A DNA stretch of 64,000 nucleotides from DATKRB01 sp035532415 (GTDB lineage: Bacteria; Actinomycetota; Acidimicrobiia; Acidimicrobiales; RAAP-2). Positions 1-10,546 of this stretch are shown here, in pieces. The DNA is taken from NCBI GenBank assembly GCA_035532415.1, contig DATKRB010000071.1, positions 1 to 64,000 of the forward strand, read 5' to 3'. Position 1 is the stretch's first letter; each line of letters opens with the position of its first letter. The notes under the pieces were generated by a model. It saw only the letters and a list, made by a program, of their open reading frames with translations, did no database searches and had not been told where the DNA came from. The translations under genes and the position numbers were made by a program.

Positions 1-1
1 G

Positions 2-460
2 GACATCGACGGCACCATCCGCCAGGTCCGCTCCAGCATCTACGAGCTCGGGATCACCCACGACGACCGGGGAGTCCGCTCCGGCGTCCTCGAGCTCCTC
101 CGCGAGCTCAACCCCGTCGTCGGCTTTGAGATCAGGGCTTCGTTCGACGGCCCGGTCGATTCGGCCATTCCCGGCCAGATGGCCGAGCAGGTGCTGGCCA
201 CCATCCGAGAGGCGGTGACCAACGTCGGGCGCCACGCCCGAGCAACGCAGGCCACGGTGCTCCTGAGCGTGGCCGAGGGCCTGTGCCGGCTCGAGGTCGT
301 CGACAACGGACGAGGTATCGACGAGGTCCGGAGAGGTCAGGGAGGGCTCGGGCTGGTCAACCTCCGACGCAGGGCGGAAAAGCTGCACGGCGAGTTCGTG
401 GTCGAGCAGCTCCAAGGGGGAGGGACGTCCCTCGTCTGGCAGGCGCCGATCAGCCGGTAG
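2..460 (+). CDS. DosS/DevS-type sensor histidine kinase, C-terminal part (5' truncated by window edge)
   Basis: Only the last 152 codons are inside the window; the gene enters open from the left edge. The visible part runs from the end of the dimerisation helix (DGTIRQVRSSIYEL, near residue 3) through a HATPase_c domain with the N box (REAVTNVGRHARA) and the G1 box (VVDNGRGI), then the GLGLVNLRRRAEKLHGEF segment seen in DosS/DosT and other NarL-class kinases. It should bind ATP and phosphorylate a LuxR/NarL-type response regulator. GAF or haem-sensing domains would lie upstream and cannot be seen, so the stimulus is unknown. The downstream gene content (universal stress protein, CtpF-like ATPase, HAD-GH65 fusion) fits a DosR-like hypoxia/dormancy role, which is inference. 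Confidence 0.9.
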   Translation, partial: DIDGTIRQVRSSIYELGITHDDRGVRSGVLELLRELNPVVGFEIRASFDGPVDSAIPGQMAEQVLATIREAVTNVGRHARATQATVLLSVAEGLCRLEVVDNGRGIDEVRRGQGGLGLVNLRRRAEKLHGEFVVEQLQGGGTSLVWQAPISR

Positions 461-466
461 GTAGAC

Positions 467-518
467 CGACGTCGCGGGCCGACGTCGCGGGCCGACGCCG
501 CGGGCCGACGTCGCGGGT
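467..518. repeat. Four tandem 13-bp repeats after the kinase stop
   Basis: Four head-to-tail copies of CGACGTCGCGGGC occupy 467-479, 480-492, 493-505 and 506-518. Copy 3 has one change (GTC to GCC) and copy 4 ends in T. Each perfect unit holds a GACGTC palindrome, so the array can fold into several alternative hairpins. It begins 6 bp after the kinase stop and ends about 90 bp before the next start. It could act as a terminator or mRNA 3' end, or be a neutral minisatellite. Confidence 0.8.
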
Positions 519-611
519 TGACGGACGGCGGCCGCGCCCTGCAAGCTCGGGTGCAGGTCGCCATCGCCACAGGTCGCCGCCGGCGGTCCAACCGGCAGAG
601 AGGGTGCTCAA

Positions 612-1406
612 TTGGAAGACCTGACGGGACGGACGGCGGTCGTCACGGGCGGCGGCAGCGGCATCGGAAGGGCTTCGGCCCTGGCCCTGGCGCGAGCAGG
701 GGTCGCGGTGGTGGTCGCCGACATCAACGGCGATCGAGCCGTTGCAGCGGCCGCTGAGATCGTCGCCGAGGGGGGCAGGGCCACCGGTCGTCGGAGCGAC
801 GTGTCGTCGGACGAGGACGTCGCCGCGCTGCGCGACGTGGCTCTGGGGGAGTTCGGGCGCGTCGACATCGTGATGAACAACGTAGGCGTGCTGGTGATGG
901 GGCTGCCGCAGAACATCCCGATGGAGGCCTGGCGCCGCGCCGTCGACGTCAACCTGCTCTCGGCGGCGAGGAGCATCTCGGTCTTCCTCCCCGGGTTGCT
1001 GGCCCAAGGGAGCGGCCACATCGTCAACACGGCGTCCACCGCCGGCCTCTTCGCGTACAGCTACGAGCGCCTGCCCTACTCGGCCACCAAGGGAGCGATC
1101 GTCGCGCTGTCCGAGGCGCTTGCGCTCTACGCCCGCCCCCTGGGGGTCGGGGTGACGCTCCTGTGCCCGGGACCGGTTGCGACCAACATCGGGGAGCAGG
1201 TGCAAGTCTTCGGCGAGATGGGGCCGATCCATGGGCCGCCGCTGCCGACGCTCGATCCCGCCGTCGTCGGGGACCTGGTCGTCGACGCCATCCGTCGTGA
1301 CGTGTTCTTCCTCCCGACCCACCCCGAGGTCAACGACATCCTGGTCGAGCGGGCCAGGGACCCCGAGGGCTTCGTCGACCGCCAGATCGCCATCCTGTCG
1401 GAGTAG
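612..1406 (+). CDS. SDR family NAD(P)-dependent oxidoreductase
   Basis: A 264-residue classical short-chain dehydrogenase/reductase. The Rossmann motif TGGGSGIG is at residues 12-19, the structural NNVG motif near 92, and the catalytic Ser and Tyr-x3-Lys (YSATK) near 155-161. The start is a TTG with a purine-rich ribosome site (AGAGAGGG) about 7 nt upstream; no ATG fits as well. The C-terminal third (PGPVATNIGEQV...) is typical of SDRs acting on hydrophobic alcohols, but the substrate cannot be read from sequence. It converges on the HTH-PNPOx gene and is separated from the kinase by the 13-bp repeat array, so it need not be co-transcribed with the kinase. Confidence 0.88.
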   Translation: MEDLTGRTAVVTGGGSGIGRASALALARAGVAVVVADINGDRAVAAAAEIVAEGGRATGRRSDVSSDEDVAALRDVALGEFGRVDIVMNNVGVLVMGLPQNIPMEAWRRAVDVNLLSAARSISVFLPGLLAQGSGHIVNTASTAGLFAYSYERLPYSATKGAIVALSEALALYARPLGVGVTLLCPGPVATNIGEQVQVFGEMGPIHGPPLPTLDPAVVGDLVVDAIRRDVFFLPTHPEVNDILVERARDPEGFVDRQIAILSE

Positions 1407-1453
1407 TTTCCACCAACCGACAAGGGGCAACGCGCTGGGTCATGCGCTTCTGA

Positions 1454-1479
1454 TCACCGCGCTCAGGCGAGATCGGTGA
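1454..1479. terminator. Weak inverted repeat between convergent genes
   Basis: TCACCG at 1454-1459 and CGGTGA at 1474-1479 form a 6-bp stem with a 14-nt loop in the 115-bp gap between the convergent SDR and HTH-PNPOx genes. There is no T tract. The position suits a bidirectional terminator but the stem is short. Confidence 0.25.
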
Positions 1480-1521
1480 CGTACCGGGCTGCCCTGGTCC
1501 CTTCACCGGGGTCATCTCGAT

Positions 1522-2166
1522 TCAGGCCTGCCGGATGCGACGGCCGGTCATCTCGCGGAAGACGATGCGGACGTAGGTGTCCCGAGGGCCCCCCGCCCAC
1601 GGTTCCACCCCCAGCGCCTGCGCCTGACGGAGCTCCTCGGGGTCGACGACCACGTGCGCCGCTCCGCTGATCAGCACGCTCCACCCCTCCGTCAGGGCCT
1701 CGTCGAGGTGATCGACCTCAAAGGAGATCCTCCCCTGCCGCGCCGACGCCACGAGGGCGGAGCCGGGGACGGTCCGGAAGACCACGTCGTCGCCGAGCAT
1801 CCGGAAATTGACCGGCAGGGCCACCGGTCCCCGAGGCTCCGAGAACACGACGCGTCCGACACCCCCGGCGCTGATCAGGGCCCGGCACTCGTCGCCCTCG
1901 AGCGTGTCGAGCGCCGGCCTCGTCAGCGGCCGCCCGCGGCCGGGCGGGGCCTGGGTCCCGCCCCCGGTGATGGAGTCCACCGTGGTCTCGAGCGCGGCGG
2001 CCAATCGCCAAAGGGCCGGCCGGGAGAGCTGCGGCGAGGGGCTCGCCTCCAGCATCCGCAGGTAGGAAGGGTCCATCCCGGCCCGGGTGGCGACATCCTC
2101 GGGGCTCAGCGCGAGCTCCCGCCGACGCTCGGCCACCCGGCGTCCCAGATCTCCAACGTTGCTCAC
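1522..2166 (-). CDS. HTH (XRE-like) / pyridoxamine-phosphate-oxidase-fold fusion protein
   Basis: 214 residues. Residues 1-65 form a Cro/CI-type helix-turn-helix (RRRELALSPEDVATRAGMD...YLRMLE...LWRLAAAL). Residues about 80-210 form a PNPOx-like FMN-binding split barrel (LISAGGVGRVVFSEPRGPVALPVNF, then FEVDHLDEAL and VLISGAAHVV). The start is GTG with a GAGGAGAGG ribosome site. This architecture suggests a regulator whose DNA binding responds to a flavin or similar ligand, or a flavin enzyme with a DNA-binding tail; which one is not known. Stand-alone PNPOx-fold proteins occur in the mycobacterial DosR regulon. It reads in the same direction as the GH65 gene behind it but lies downstream, 66 bp away. 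Confidence 0.85.
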   Translation of the reverse strand: MSNVGDLGRRVAERRRELALSPEDVATRAGMDPSYLRMLEASPSPQLSRPALWRLAAALETTVDSITGGGTQAPPGRGRPLTRPALDTLEGDECRALISAGGVGRVVFSEPRGPVALPVNFRMLGDDVVFRTVPGSALVASARQGRISFEVDHLDEALTEGWSVLISGAAHVVVDPEELRQAQALGVEPWAGGPRDTYVRIVFREMTGRRIRQA

Positions 2167-2232
2167 GAACCTCTCCTCTCGGTCAACCGGAACGGTGGTC
2201 GGCGGGAGCCGGTGGCGCCAGGGCCGTTCGGC

Positions 2233-5200
2233 TCAAAACGTCGATCCCAGTGCAACTTCCACCGACTGTCCCGGCCGGAGCACGACCGGCTCGCCGGAGA
2301 GCATCAACGTGATCGGGTGGGCGCGGCCCCGTCCCGCCTCGATGCCGACCCGGTGCCGGTCGAGGTCGACGGTGAGGTCGCATCCCCGGAACCGCACGTT
2401 CAAATGCAGCCCCGCCAGCTCGGCGGGCATGACCGGGTGGAGCCACAGGGCCTCGTCGCGGACCTCGAGCCCGGCGTAGCAGCGTTGGAGGATGTCGGCG
2501 GTGCCGGCCATTGCGCCCAGGTGGACGCCCTCGCGGGTCGTCCCCCCCTGGGTGTCGGCGATGTCGGCGGCCAGGGCCTCCTGAAGGTACTGCCAGGAGC
2601 CCTGGCGGTCGGCCCGGGCGAGTACCCACGAGTGGACGACCCTCGACAGGGTCGAGCCGTGGGTCACCCGCGCCGCGTAGTACTCGACGGTCTCGCGGAT
2701 CCTCCGGGGCTCGAGCGGGTAGCCCATCCGGGCCAGCACGTGCCGCAGTTCCTCGGCCGAGAGCAGGTAGAGGAGCATCAGGACGTCGGCCTGCTTGCTC
2801 ACCTGGTAGCGACGCACCGCGTCACCCTCCGCGTCGAGGATCAGGTCGAGGCGCCCGATGCTCCCGTAACGGGCCCGATAGGCATTGAGGTCGAGCGGCT
2901 CGAGTCGCTCGTAGCCGGCGAACTGCGAGATGACGCCGTCGTGAAACGGCACGTGGAGGTTCCGGGAGATGGCGTCCCATTGCGCGATCTCCCCCGCGTC
3001 GACCCCCAGCCGATCGGGGACCTCCGACCGGTGCTCCGAGGCGAGCAGCTGGGCGAGGTCGCAGGCGCGCCACAGCAGCCATGCCGTCATGACGTTGGTG
3101 TACGCGTTGTCGGTGATCCCCGGGTCTGCCGACCACGGGTACCCGTCGTGAAACTCGTCGGGCCCGACGACGCCTTCGATCCGGTGGCGGCCCAGGGCCT
3201 GGTCCCAGGTGGCCAGGCTCGCGAAGAAGCGGGCGATCTCAAAGAAGAGCTCGGCACCCGGGCCCGCGATGAACTCGAGGTCCCCGGTGACCTGCCAGTG
3301 CTGCCACGTGTCATAGGCGATGGCCAGGCCGACGTGGCGCTGAAACCGTGACCGATCGGGTATCCAGCGACCCGAACGGGGATTGAACAGCACGGTGGGC
3401 GTTTCGTCCCGCCCGTCGCTCCCGCTCTGCCACGGGAACATGGCTCCCTTCCGGCCGACACCGGCGGCTGCCCGGCGGGCCGCAGGCAGGCGGCGGCTGC
3501 GATAGGCCAGGAGCGCTCTCGAGACCTCGGGAAAGCGGAGGTTGAGCACGGGGAAGGCGAAGACGGAGTCCCAGAAGACGTGGCCCCGGTAGCCCTCTCC
3601 GTGCAATCCCCTGGCTCCGAGCCCGGCGTCGAGGTCGATCAGGTGCGGCGAGGCGACCTGAAGGAGGTGGAACAGGTGGAGGTCGACGACCGTGCTCGAT
3701 CCGCCGGCGTCGCGCACGGTGACCGCTGCGCGCCTCCACAGTGGCTCCCAGGCCGCACGCTGCGCGGCGACGAGCTCCTCGAAGCCCGGCGCCTCGAGGA
3801 CGCCCTGGCGCGCGGCCTGGCCCGGCTCCGAGATGGCCCGGTCTCGCGACGTGAAGACCGAGACCACCTTCTCGATGGTGACGCGGCCAGCCGGCGGCAC
3901 CGTCACCGCGACCTCCACCGCGGGTGCCCCGGGCTCGCCGCCGTGGCCATACTGCGGCTCCCCAACCGTTCCCGAGATCCGGCATCGCGCCGCCATGGCC
4001 ACGACGATCTGAGATTGGACGGTCCGAGCCCGAAGCCAAAGGCGGCCGTCGGGATCGGTGCCCTGATCGACCAACTGGAGGTGCCTGTTGGCCAGGAGGC
4101 GATCCTCGATCGTCTCGTCGTCGACGACGCCACCGTCGATGGCCGCCCGCAGCTCGAGCGTGCCCGACCAGTTGAGCGGGCTGCAGCTCAGCTCGACGGC
4201 GAGGAGGTGACGGTCGGCCATGGACACCACGCGGCGCTCGACCACGGCGGTGCGCCGCCCGGCCGGATCGGTCACCACGCATCGGCGGAGCAGGATCCCT
4301 CGGCGGAGGTCGAGACGGACCCGATGGGAGGACACCGTCGCGCCGTCCGAGCCGAGCCAAGGACCGCCTTCGGGACGGAACGTGAGGGCCAGCCAGTTGG
4401 GGACGTTCACCAGGCTCTCCACCTCCACCAGCTGCTCGGCGACGCGGCTCTGGAGCCGGTTGTACACGCCGGCGAGGTAGGTGCCCGGGTAGGAGGTGCC
4501 GTCGTCGCTGGCCCAGGGGCGGGCCCCCCGGGTGCCCACGTAGCCGTTGGCGAGCGTGCAGAGCGTCTCGATCACCCCCTCCTCGGCCGCCGCCGGGTCC
4601 TCGTAGGTGAGCCGCCACGGGCTCTCGGCCGGACCTGCTCCGGTCAGGAGCAGGTCGCCGAGATCTCCGACCACGACGTCCGCCCCGGCACGTCGGAGGT
4701 CCTCGGAGCGCCCCGGGTCCCCGGACGGTCCGGCGCGGTCGACGCCGACCACGACGGCGAACGCCCCTCGCCGGCCGGCCTCGACGCCGGCGAGGGCGTC
4801 CTCCACCACCGCCGCCCGGAACGGCTCGACGCCGAGGCGCCGCGCCGCCTCGAGGAACATCGCCGGGTCGGGCTTGCCGGTGAGCCCCATCCCCTGGGCC
4901 GTCACCCCGTCGACCCGTACGTCGACGAGGGCCGTCAGCCCGGCCGCGTGGAGGACCTCGGCGCAATGCCGGCTCGCGGAGACGACCGCCACGTCGACCC
5001 CGGCTTCCTTCAGCCGCCGGAGGAGCGCGACCGAGGACACGAAAGGCCGCGGTCCCTGGCTCGCCAGCAACGCCAGGTACCGATGGTCCTTCCCGTTGGC
5101 CAACCCCCAGACGCTCTGCGACCCGGCCGGGTCGCCGGGAGCCCCTTCCGGCAGCACGATCCGTCGGTCGGCGAGCACGTTGCGGACCCCGTCCCTCCGA

Positions 5201-5421
5201 GCCTCACCGTCGACCAGCCGCCGGTAGTCGTCGCCGGTGAACGGGAGCGGCGCAGGCCGCGACGCGTGCCCGGCCGACGACGCGAAGAGCTCGTCGAACT
5301 GCTCGGTCCATGCTCGTTCGTGGAGGCGGGCCGTGTCGGTGAGCACGCCGTCGAGGTCGAAGATCCATGCGTCGGTCCGGTCGAGCGACACCGTCGGTCT
5401 CACGTCGATCTGCTGTGCCAT
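2233..5421 (-). CDS. Bifunctional beta-phosphoglucomutase (HAD) / glycoside hydrolase family 65 phosphorylase
   Basis: A single 1,062-residue frame joins two enzymes. Residues about 15-250 are a HAD-family beta-phosphoglucomutase with the nucleophile motif DLDGVLTDT at 22-30 and a VVEDALAGVEAGRRG motif IV region. Residues about 268-1060 are a GH65 (alpha/alpha)6 phosphorylase of the trehalose/kojibiose/maltose class, with the motif GPDEFHDGY giving the general-acid Glu at 756. The phosphorylase would release beta-glucose 1-phosphate and the mutase convert it to glucose 6-phosphate, so the fusion channels disaccharide into central metabolism. Mycobacterial Rv2006 has a comparable architecture. 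The start is 4 nt after the universal stress protein stop, with no clear ribosome site, so translational coupling is likely. The exact disaccharide is not predictable here. Confidence 0.9.
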   Translation of the reverse strand: MAQQIDVRPTVSLDRTDAWIFDLDGVLTDTARLHERAWTEQFDELFASSAGHASRPAPLPFTGDDYRRLVDGEARRDGVRNVLADRRIVLPEGAPGDPAGSQSVWGLANGKDHRYLALLASQGPRPFVSSVALLRRLKEAGVDVAVVSASRHCAEVLHAAGLTALVDVRVDGVTAQGMGLTGKPDPAMFLEAARRLGVEPFRAAVVEDALAGVEAGRRGAFAVVVGVDRAGPSGDPGRSEDLRRAGADVVVGDLGDLLLTGAGPAESPWRLTYEDPAAAEEGVIETLCTLANGYVGTRGARPWASDDGTSYPGTYLAGVYNRLQSRVAEQLVEVESLVNVPNWLALTFRPEGGPWLGSDGATVSSHRVRLDLRRGILLRRCVVTDPAGRRTAVVERRVVSMADRHLLAVELSCSPLNWSGTLELRAAIDGGVVDDETIEDRLLANRHLQLVDQGTDPDGRLWLRARTVQSQIVVAMAARCRISGTVGEPQYGHGGEPGAPAVEVAVTVPPAGRVTIEKVVSVFTSRDRAISEPGQAARQGVLEAPGFEELVAAQRAAWEPLWRRAAVTVRDAGGSSTVVDLHLFHLLQVASPHLIDLDAGLGARGLHGEGYRGHVFWDSVFAFPVLNLRFPEVSRALLAYRSRRLPAARRAAAGVGRKGAMFPWQSGSDGRDETPTVLFNPRSGRWIPDRSRFQRHVGLAIAYDTWQHWQVTGDLEFIAGPGAELFFEIARFFASLATWDQALGRHRIEGVVGPDEFHDGYPWSADPGITDNAYTNVMTAWLLWRACDLAQLLASEHRSEVPDRLGVDAGEIAQWDAISRNLHVPFHDGVISQFAGYERLEPLDLNAYRARYGSIGRLDLILDAEGDAVRRYQVSKQADVLMLLYLLSAEELRHVLARMGYPLEPRRIRETVEYYAARVTHGSTLSRVVHSWVLARADRQGSWQYLQEALAADIADTQGGTTREGVHLGAMAGTADILQRCYAGLEVRDEALWLHPVMPAELAGLHLNVRFRGCDLTVDLDRHRVGIEAGRGRAHPITLMLSGEPVVLRPGQSVEVALGSTF

Positions 5422-5425
5422 CGGG

Positions 5426-6376
5426 TCACGTCGCTCGGGTCACGTCGGTCGGCTCATGCCGCACGGCTGTCGCGGCCTCGCGGACCGGGTCGCGCACGAC
5501 CACCACCGGGCACGAGCTGTGGTTCGCGCATTGCTGGCCGACCGACCCGACCAGCAACTCGTGGAACCCCCCTCGCCCGCGGGCCCCGAGCACGAGCAGC
5601 TCGGCGTGCTCGCTCGCCCGAAGGAGCTCGGGAACGGCCGGCCCGAACCGGGAGCCCGCCTCCAGCCGGGCACCGGGCATCCATTCCTCGGCATGCGCCC
5701 TGGCCGCGCCGACGATGGTGGCCGCACCGACCTCGTATCCTTCGGCGGGCGCCACCACGAAGGAGCCGACCGGCGGGAACTGCCAGGCGTGAACGGCCTC
5801 CACCACCGCCGAGCGACACACCGCCTCGTGCAGCGCCCACCGCAGTGCCCCGTCGGATCCCGCTGAGCCGTCCACCCCGACCACGATCCGGCGCTCCGAG
5901 GAGGACGGGTCCGGAGAATCGGGGTCGGACCGGACCACGGCGACCGAGCACCGAGCGTGCTGGATGCACTGCTGGCTGACCGAGCCGAGCAAGAGACCGG
6001 TGAACCCTCCCCTTCCCCGGGCGCCCACCACCAGGAGGTCGGCTTCCTCGCTCGCCCCCACGAGCGCCCGGGGGGCCGACTGCCCGAGGATCTCGGCTCG
6101 CACCGCCAGGTCGGGATGGCGGGTGGTGACCAGGCCGACCGCGTCGTCGAGGACCCTCGCCGACGGGGCCGACCACTTCCGACCGCCCTCGGCGGAGCCG
6201 GGGTGTGCGGCGCGCCTCTCGGCCCCCGCGTGCACGACGCGGAGACAGGCGTCGCGAAGGACCGCCTCGTCGGCCGCCCACTTCAGGGCCAGGCGGGAAG
6301 GCGCGGAGCCGTCCACCCCGACGACGATCGTCCGCCGCTCGCGGTGTGCAGGTGCCGTCTCGAGGTCGGTGGTCAT
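5426..6376 (-). CDS. Universal stress protein, two UspA domains
   Basis: 316 residues with two tandem UspA domains, about 15-150 and 165-300. Each starts with a VVGVDGSA strand (RTIVVGVDGSAPS and RIVVGVDGSAGS) and carries an ATP-type G-x2-G-x9-G(S/T) loop (VVGARGRGGF...GSVSQQ and VLGARGRGGF...GSVGQQ). The chosen ATG at 6376 has a strong GGAGGAAGAGG ribosome site; an in-frame start 27 nt earlier lacks one. Tandem Usp proteins of this kind are typical DosR-regulon members in mycobacteria and accumulate under hypoxia or stasis. It lies between the P-type ATPase and the HAD-GH65 gene in a same-strand run with a 4-nt gap downstream. Confidence 0.93.
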   Translation of the reverse strand: MTTDLETAPAHRERRTIVVGVDGSAPSRLALKWAADEAVLRDACLRVVHAGAERRAAHPGSAEGGRKWSAPSARVLDDAVGLVTTRHPDLAVRAEILGQSAPRALVGASEEADLLVVGARGRGGFTGLLLGSVSQQCIQHARCSVAVVRSDPDSPDPSSSERRIVVGVDGSAGSDGALRWALHEAVCRSAVVEAVHAWQFPPVGSFVVAPAEGYEVGAATIVGAARAHAEEWMPGARLEAGSRFGPAVPELLRASEHAELLVLGARGRGGFHELLVGSVGQQCANHSSCPVVVVRDPVREAATAVRHEPTDVTRAT

Positions 6377-6409
6377 GCTGCTTCCTCTTCCTCCGGGGGA
6401 CATCCTGCC

Positions 6410-6470
6410 CCCATCCGGCCCTGTCGGCAGCCCATCCGGCCCTGGCGCAGCCCATCCGGCCCTGGCGGAG
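6410..6470. repeat. Three tandem 20/21-bp repeats
   Basis: Three direct copies of CCCATCCGGCCCTGGCGCAG-like units sit at 6410-6430 (21 bp, variant TGTCGGCAG), 6431-6450 and 6451-6470. They fill the gap between the P-type ATPase stop and the Usp ribosome site. Function unknown. They could form part of the Usp leader if the operon is read through. Confidence 0.75.
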
Positions 6471-6497
6471 CCGCCCTCGGCACCCTTGTCGGCCTTG

Positions 6498-9239
<2,742 letters not shown>

Positions 9240-9279
9240 CGAGGGTCGTAGGGCGCTGCCGGGCCGGGCCCCGGGAGCA

Positions 9280-9438
9280 CTACCCCTCCTCGATCTCCCG
9301 CAGCTCGGTCAACCGGTGCTCGAGGCTGTGGATCTCCTCGTCGAGGGCCTCACGCGGGATCGAACGCTGCTCGAGTGCGGCCACCCGGCGCTCGAGCTTC
9401 TCGATCCGGTCCGTCAGGCGGGCATCGTCGGCAGCCAT
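9280..9438 (-). CDS. Small SlyX-like coiled-coil protein
   Basis: 52 residues starting MAADDARLTDRIEKLERRV, chosen because the ATG at 9438 has a GCGAGGTGG ribosome site and the reading frame further upstream looks non-coding. Almost the whole protein is a heptad-patterned helix (RIEKLERRVAALEQR, then SLEHRLTELREI), as in the SlyX family of short cytoplasmic proteins of unknown role. It is the first gene of the presumed run with the P-type ATPase, Usp and HAD-GH65 genes, directly downstream of the DosR-box-like sequence. No enzymatic motif is visible. Confidence 0.65.
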   Translation of the reverse strand: MAADDARLTDRIEKLERRVAALEQRSIPREALDEEIHSLEHRLTELREIEEG

Positions 9439-9481
9439 CGTCCACCTCGCTCCTTCGTCTCGTCTTGCGCGACCCACACCC

Positions 9482-9487
9482 ACTGTG
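9482..9487 (-). promoter_or_regulatory. Candidate -10 element of the ATPase/Usp operon
   Basis: On the minus strand the hexamer CACAGT (A2 and T6 conserved) lies 44 nt upstream of the small coiled-coil gene. It would place a transcription start near 9475. The DosR-like palindrome would then be centred about 43 bp upstream of that start, a normal activator position. Inferred only from spacing. Confidence 0.35.
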
Positions 9488-9508
9488 CGCGAGGTTCGAC
9501 GCCCGCCA

Positions 9509-9528
9509 CCAGGGCCGAAGGTCCCCAA
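9509..9528 (-). promoter_or_regulatory. DosR-box-like palindrome
   Basis: Read on the minus strand this 20-mer is TTGGGGACCTTCGGCCCTGG. It matches the mycobacterial DosR motif TTSGGGACTWWAGTCCCSAA at 14 of 20 positions, including all eight of the first half-site. It lies 71 nt upstream of the small coiled-coil gene that leads the ATPase/Usp/GH65 run. The consensus is from Mycobacterium, so its use here is inference. Confidence 0.5.
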
Positions 9529-9550
9529 CCGACGGGTGGAGCGATACGCC

Positions 9551-10546
9551 TCACGCCGTGACGACCCGTACCGGGTCCCCGGCGAGCCAGCGATCGATGT
9601 TCTCGACGATGTCGGAGAAGAAGACCTGGTAGGTCTCGTTCGTCACGTAACCGAGGTGGGGGGACGCGAGCACGTTCGGCAGCGCCCGGAAAGGGTGCCC
9701 GGCCGGGAGCGGCTCCTCGGTGAAGGCGTCGAGGCAGGCGCCGGCCACCCGGCCCTCGCTGCAGGCGGTCGCCAGGGCCTGCTCATCGCAGATGGGCCCC
9801 CGGCTCGTGTTGACGAGCCACGCATCGGGGCGCATGAGGCCGAGCTCGGTCTCGCCGATGAGGCCCCGGGTCCGATCGGACAGCACCAGGTGGATCGTGA
9901 CGAACTCGGAGGTGGACAGCAATTCCGCCTTGGTGACCCGGGAGACGCCGATCTCCGCGCAGCGCGCGTCGGTCAGGTTCTGGCTCCAGGCGACGACGTC
10001 CATCCCGAACGCCAAACCGATCCCGGCCACCCGGGCTCCGAGCCGGCCCAGGCCGATGACGCCGAGCCGGGCGCCGCGAAGGTCCCGGCCGACCCCGGTC
10101 ATCCATCCTCCGCCACGCACGCTGGCGAGCTCGCTCGGCAGATGCCGGGCGGCGGCGAGGATGAGGGCCCAGGTCAGCTCTGCCGTCCCGTGCGCCACGC
10201 CTCCCGTGCCGCACACCAGGACCCCCTGCTCGGCACACGCCGCGATGTCGATGGCCGCGTTGCGGCCGCCCGTGGTCACCAGGAGCCGGAGGTTCGGGAG
10301 TGCGGAGAGGACGGAGCGGGGGAACGGGGTCCTCTCGCGCATCGCCACGACGACTTCAAACGGCCGGAGGCGTTGCACGAGCGTCGGCTCGTCGTCGAGG
10401 TGGTCGCCGAAGACCTCGAGCTCTATCCGGTCCCCGAGCGTCGCCCAGGGGCCGAAGGACCGGGCGACACCCTGGTAGTCGTCGAGCACGGCCACCCTCA
10501 CCGCGGGGCGGCCGTGGACGGCGCGTCCGGGGGCCTCAGACGTCAC
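9551..10546 (-). CDS. D-2-hydroxyacid dehydrogenase family protein
   Basis: 331 residues of the D-isomer 2-hydroxyacid dehydrogenase family. An N-terminal flavodoxin-like substrate domain is followed by a Rossmann domain with LGVIGLGRLGARVA near 165-178. Catalytic residues are recognisable: Arg in NTSRGPICDEQAL, Glu in the DAFTEEPLP region, and His in SPHLGYVTNE. It should reduce a 2-keto acid, or oxidise a D-2-hydroxyacid, with NAD(P)H. Its start overlaps the stop of the ThDP-dependent enzyme by 11 bp, so the two are translationally coupled and probably act on the same 2-oxo acid or acyl intermediate. The substrate is not predictable. Confidence 0.9.
   Translation of the reverse strand: MTSEAPGRAVHGRPAVRVAVLDDYQGVARSFGPWATLGDRIELEVFGDHLDDEPTLVQRLRPFEVVVAMRERTPFPRSVLSALPNLRLLVTTGGRNAAIDIAACAEQGVLVCGTGGVAHGTAELTWALILAAARHLPSELASVRGGGWMTGVGRDLRGARLGVIGLGRLGARVAGIGLAFGMDVVAWSQNLTDARCAEIGVSRVTKAELLSTSEFVTIHLVLSDRTRGLIGETELGLMRPDAWLVNTSRGPICDEQALATACSEGRVAGACLDAFTEEPLPAGHPFRALPNVLASPHLGYVTNETYQVFFSDIVENIDRWLAGDPVRVVTA

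Noticed and set aside
1654..3351. A 565-codon open frame antisense to the HTH-PNPOx and GH65 genes
   Set aside because: It crosses two real genes and the gap between them and shows no family motif; an antisense shadow.
6395..6414. A second DosR-like site before the Usp gene (GGGGAC...GCCCCC)
   Set aside because: Half-sites are out of register by one base and only 12 of 20 positions match; it also lies next to the ribosome site.
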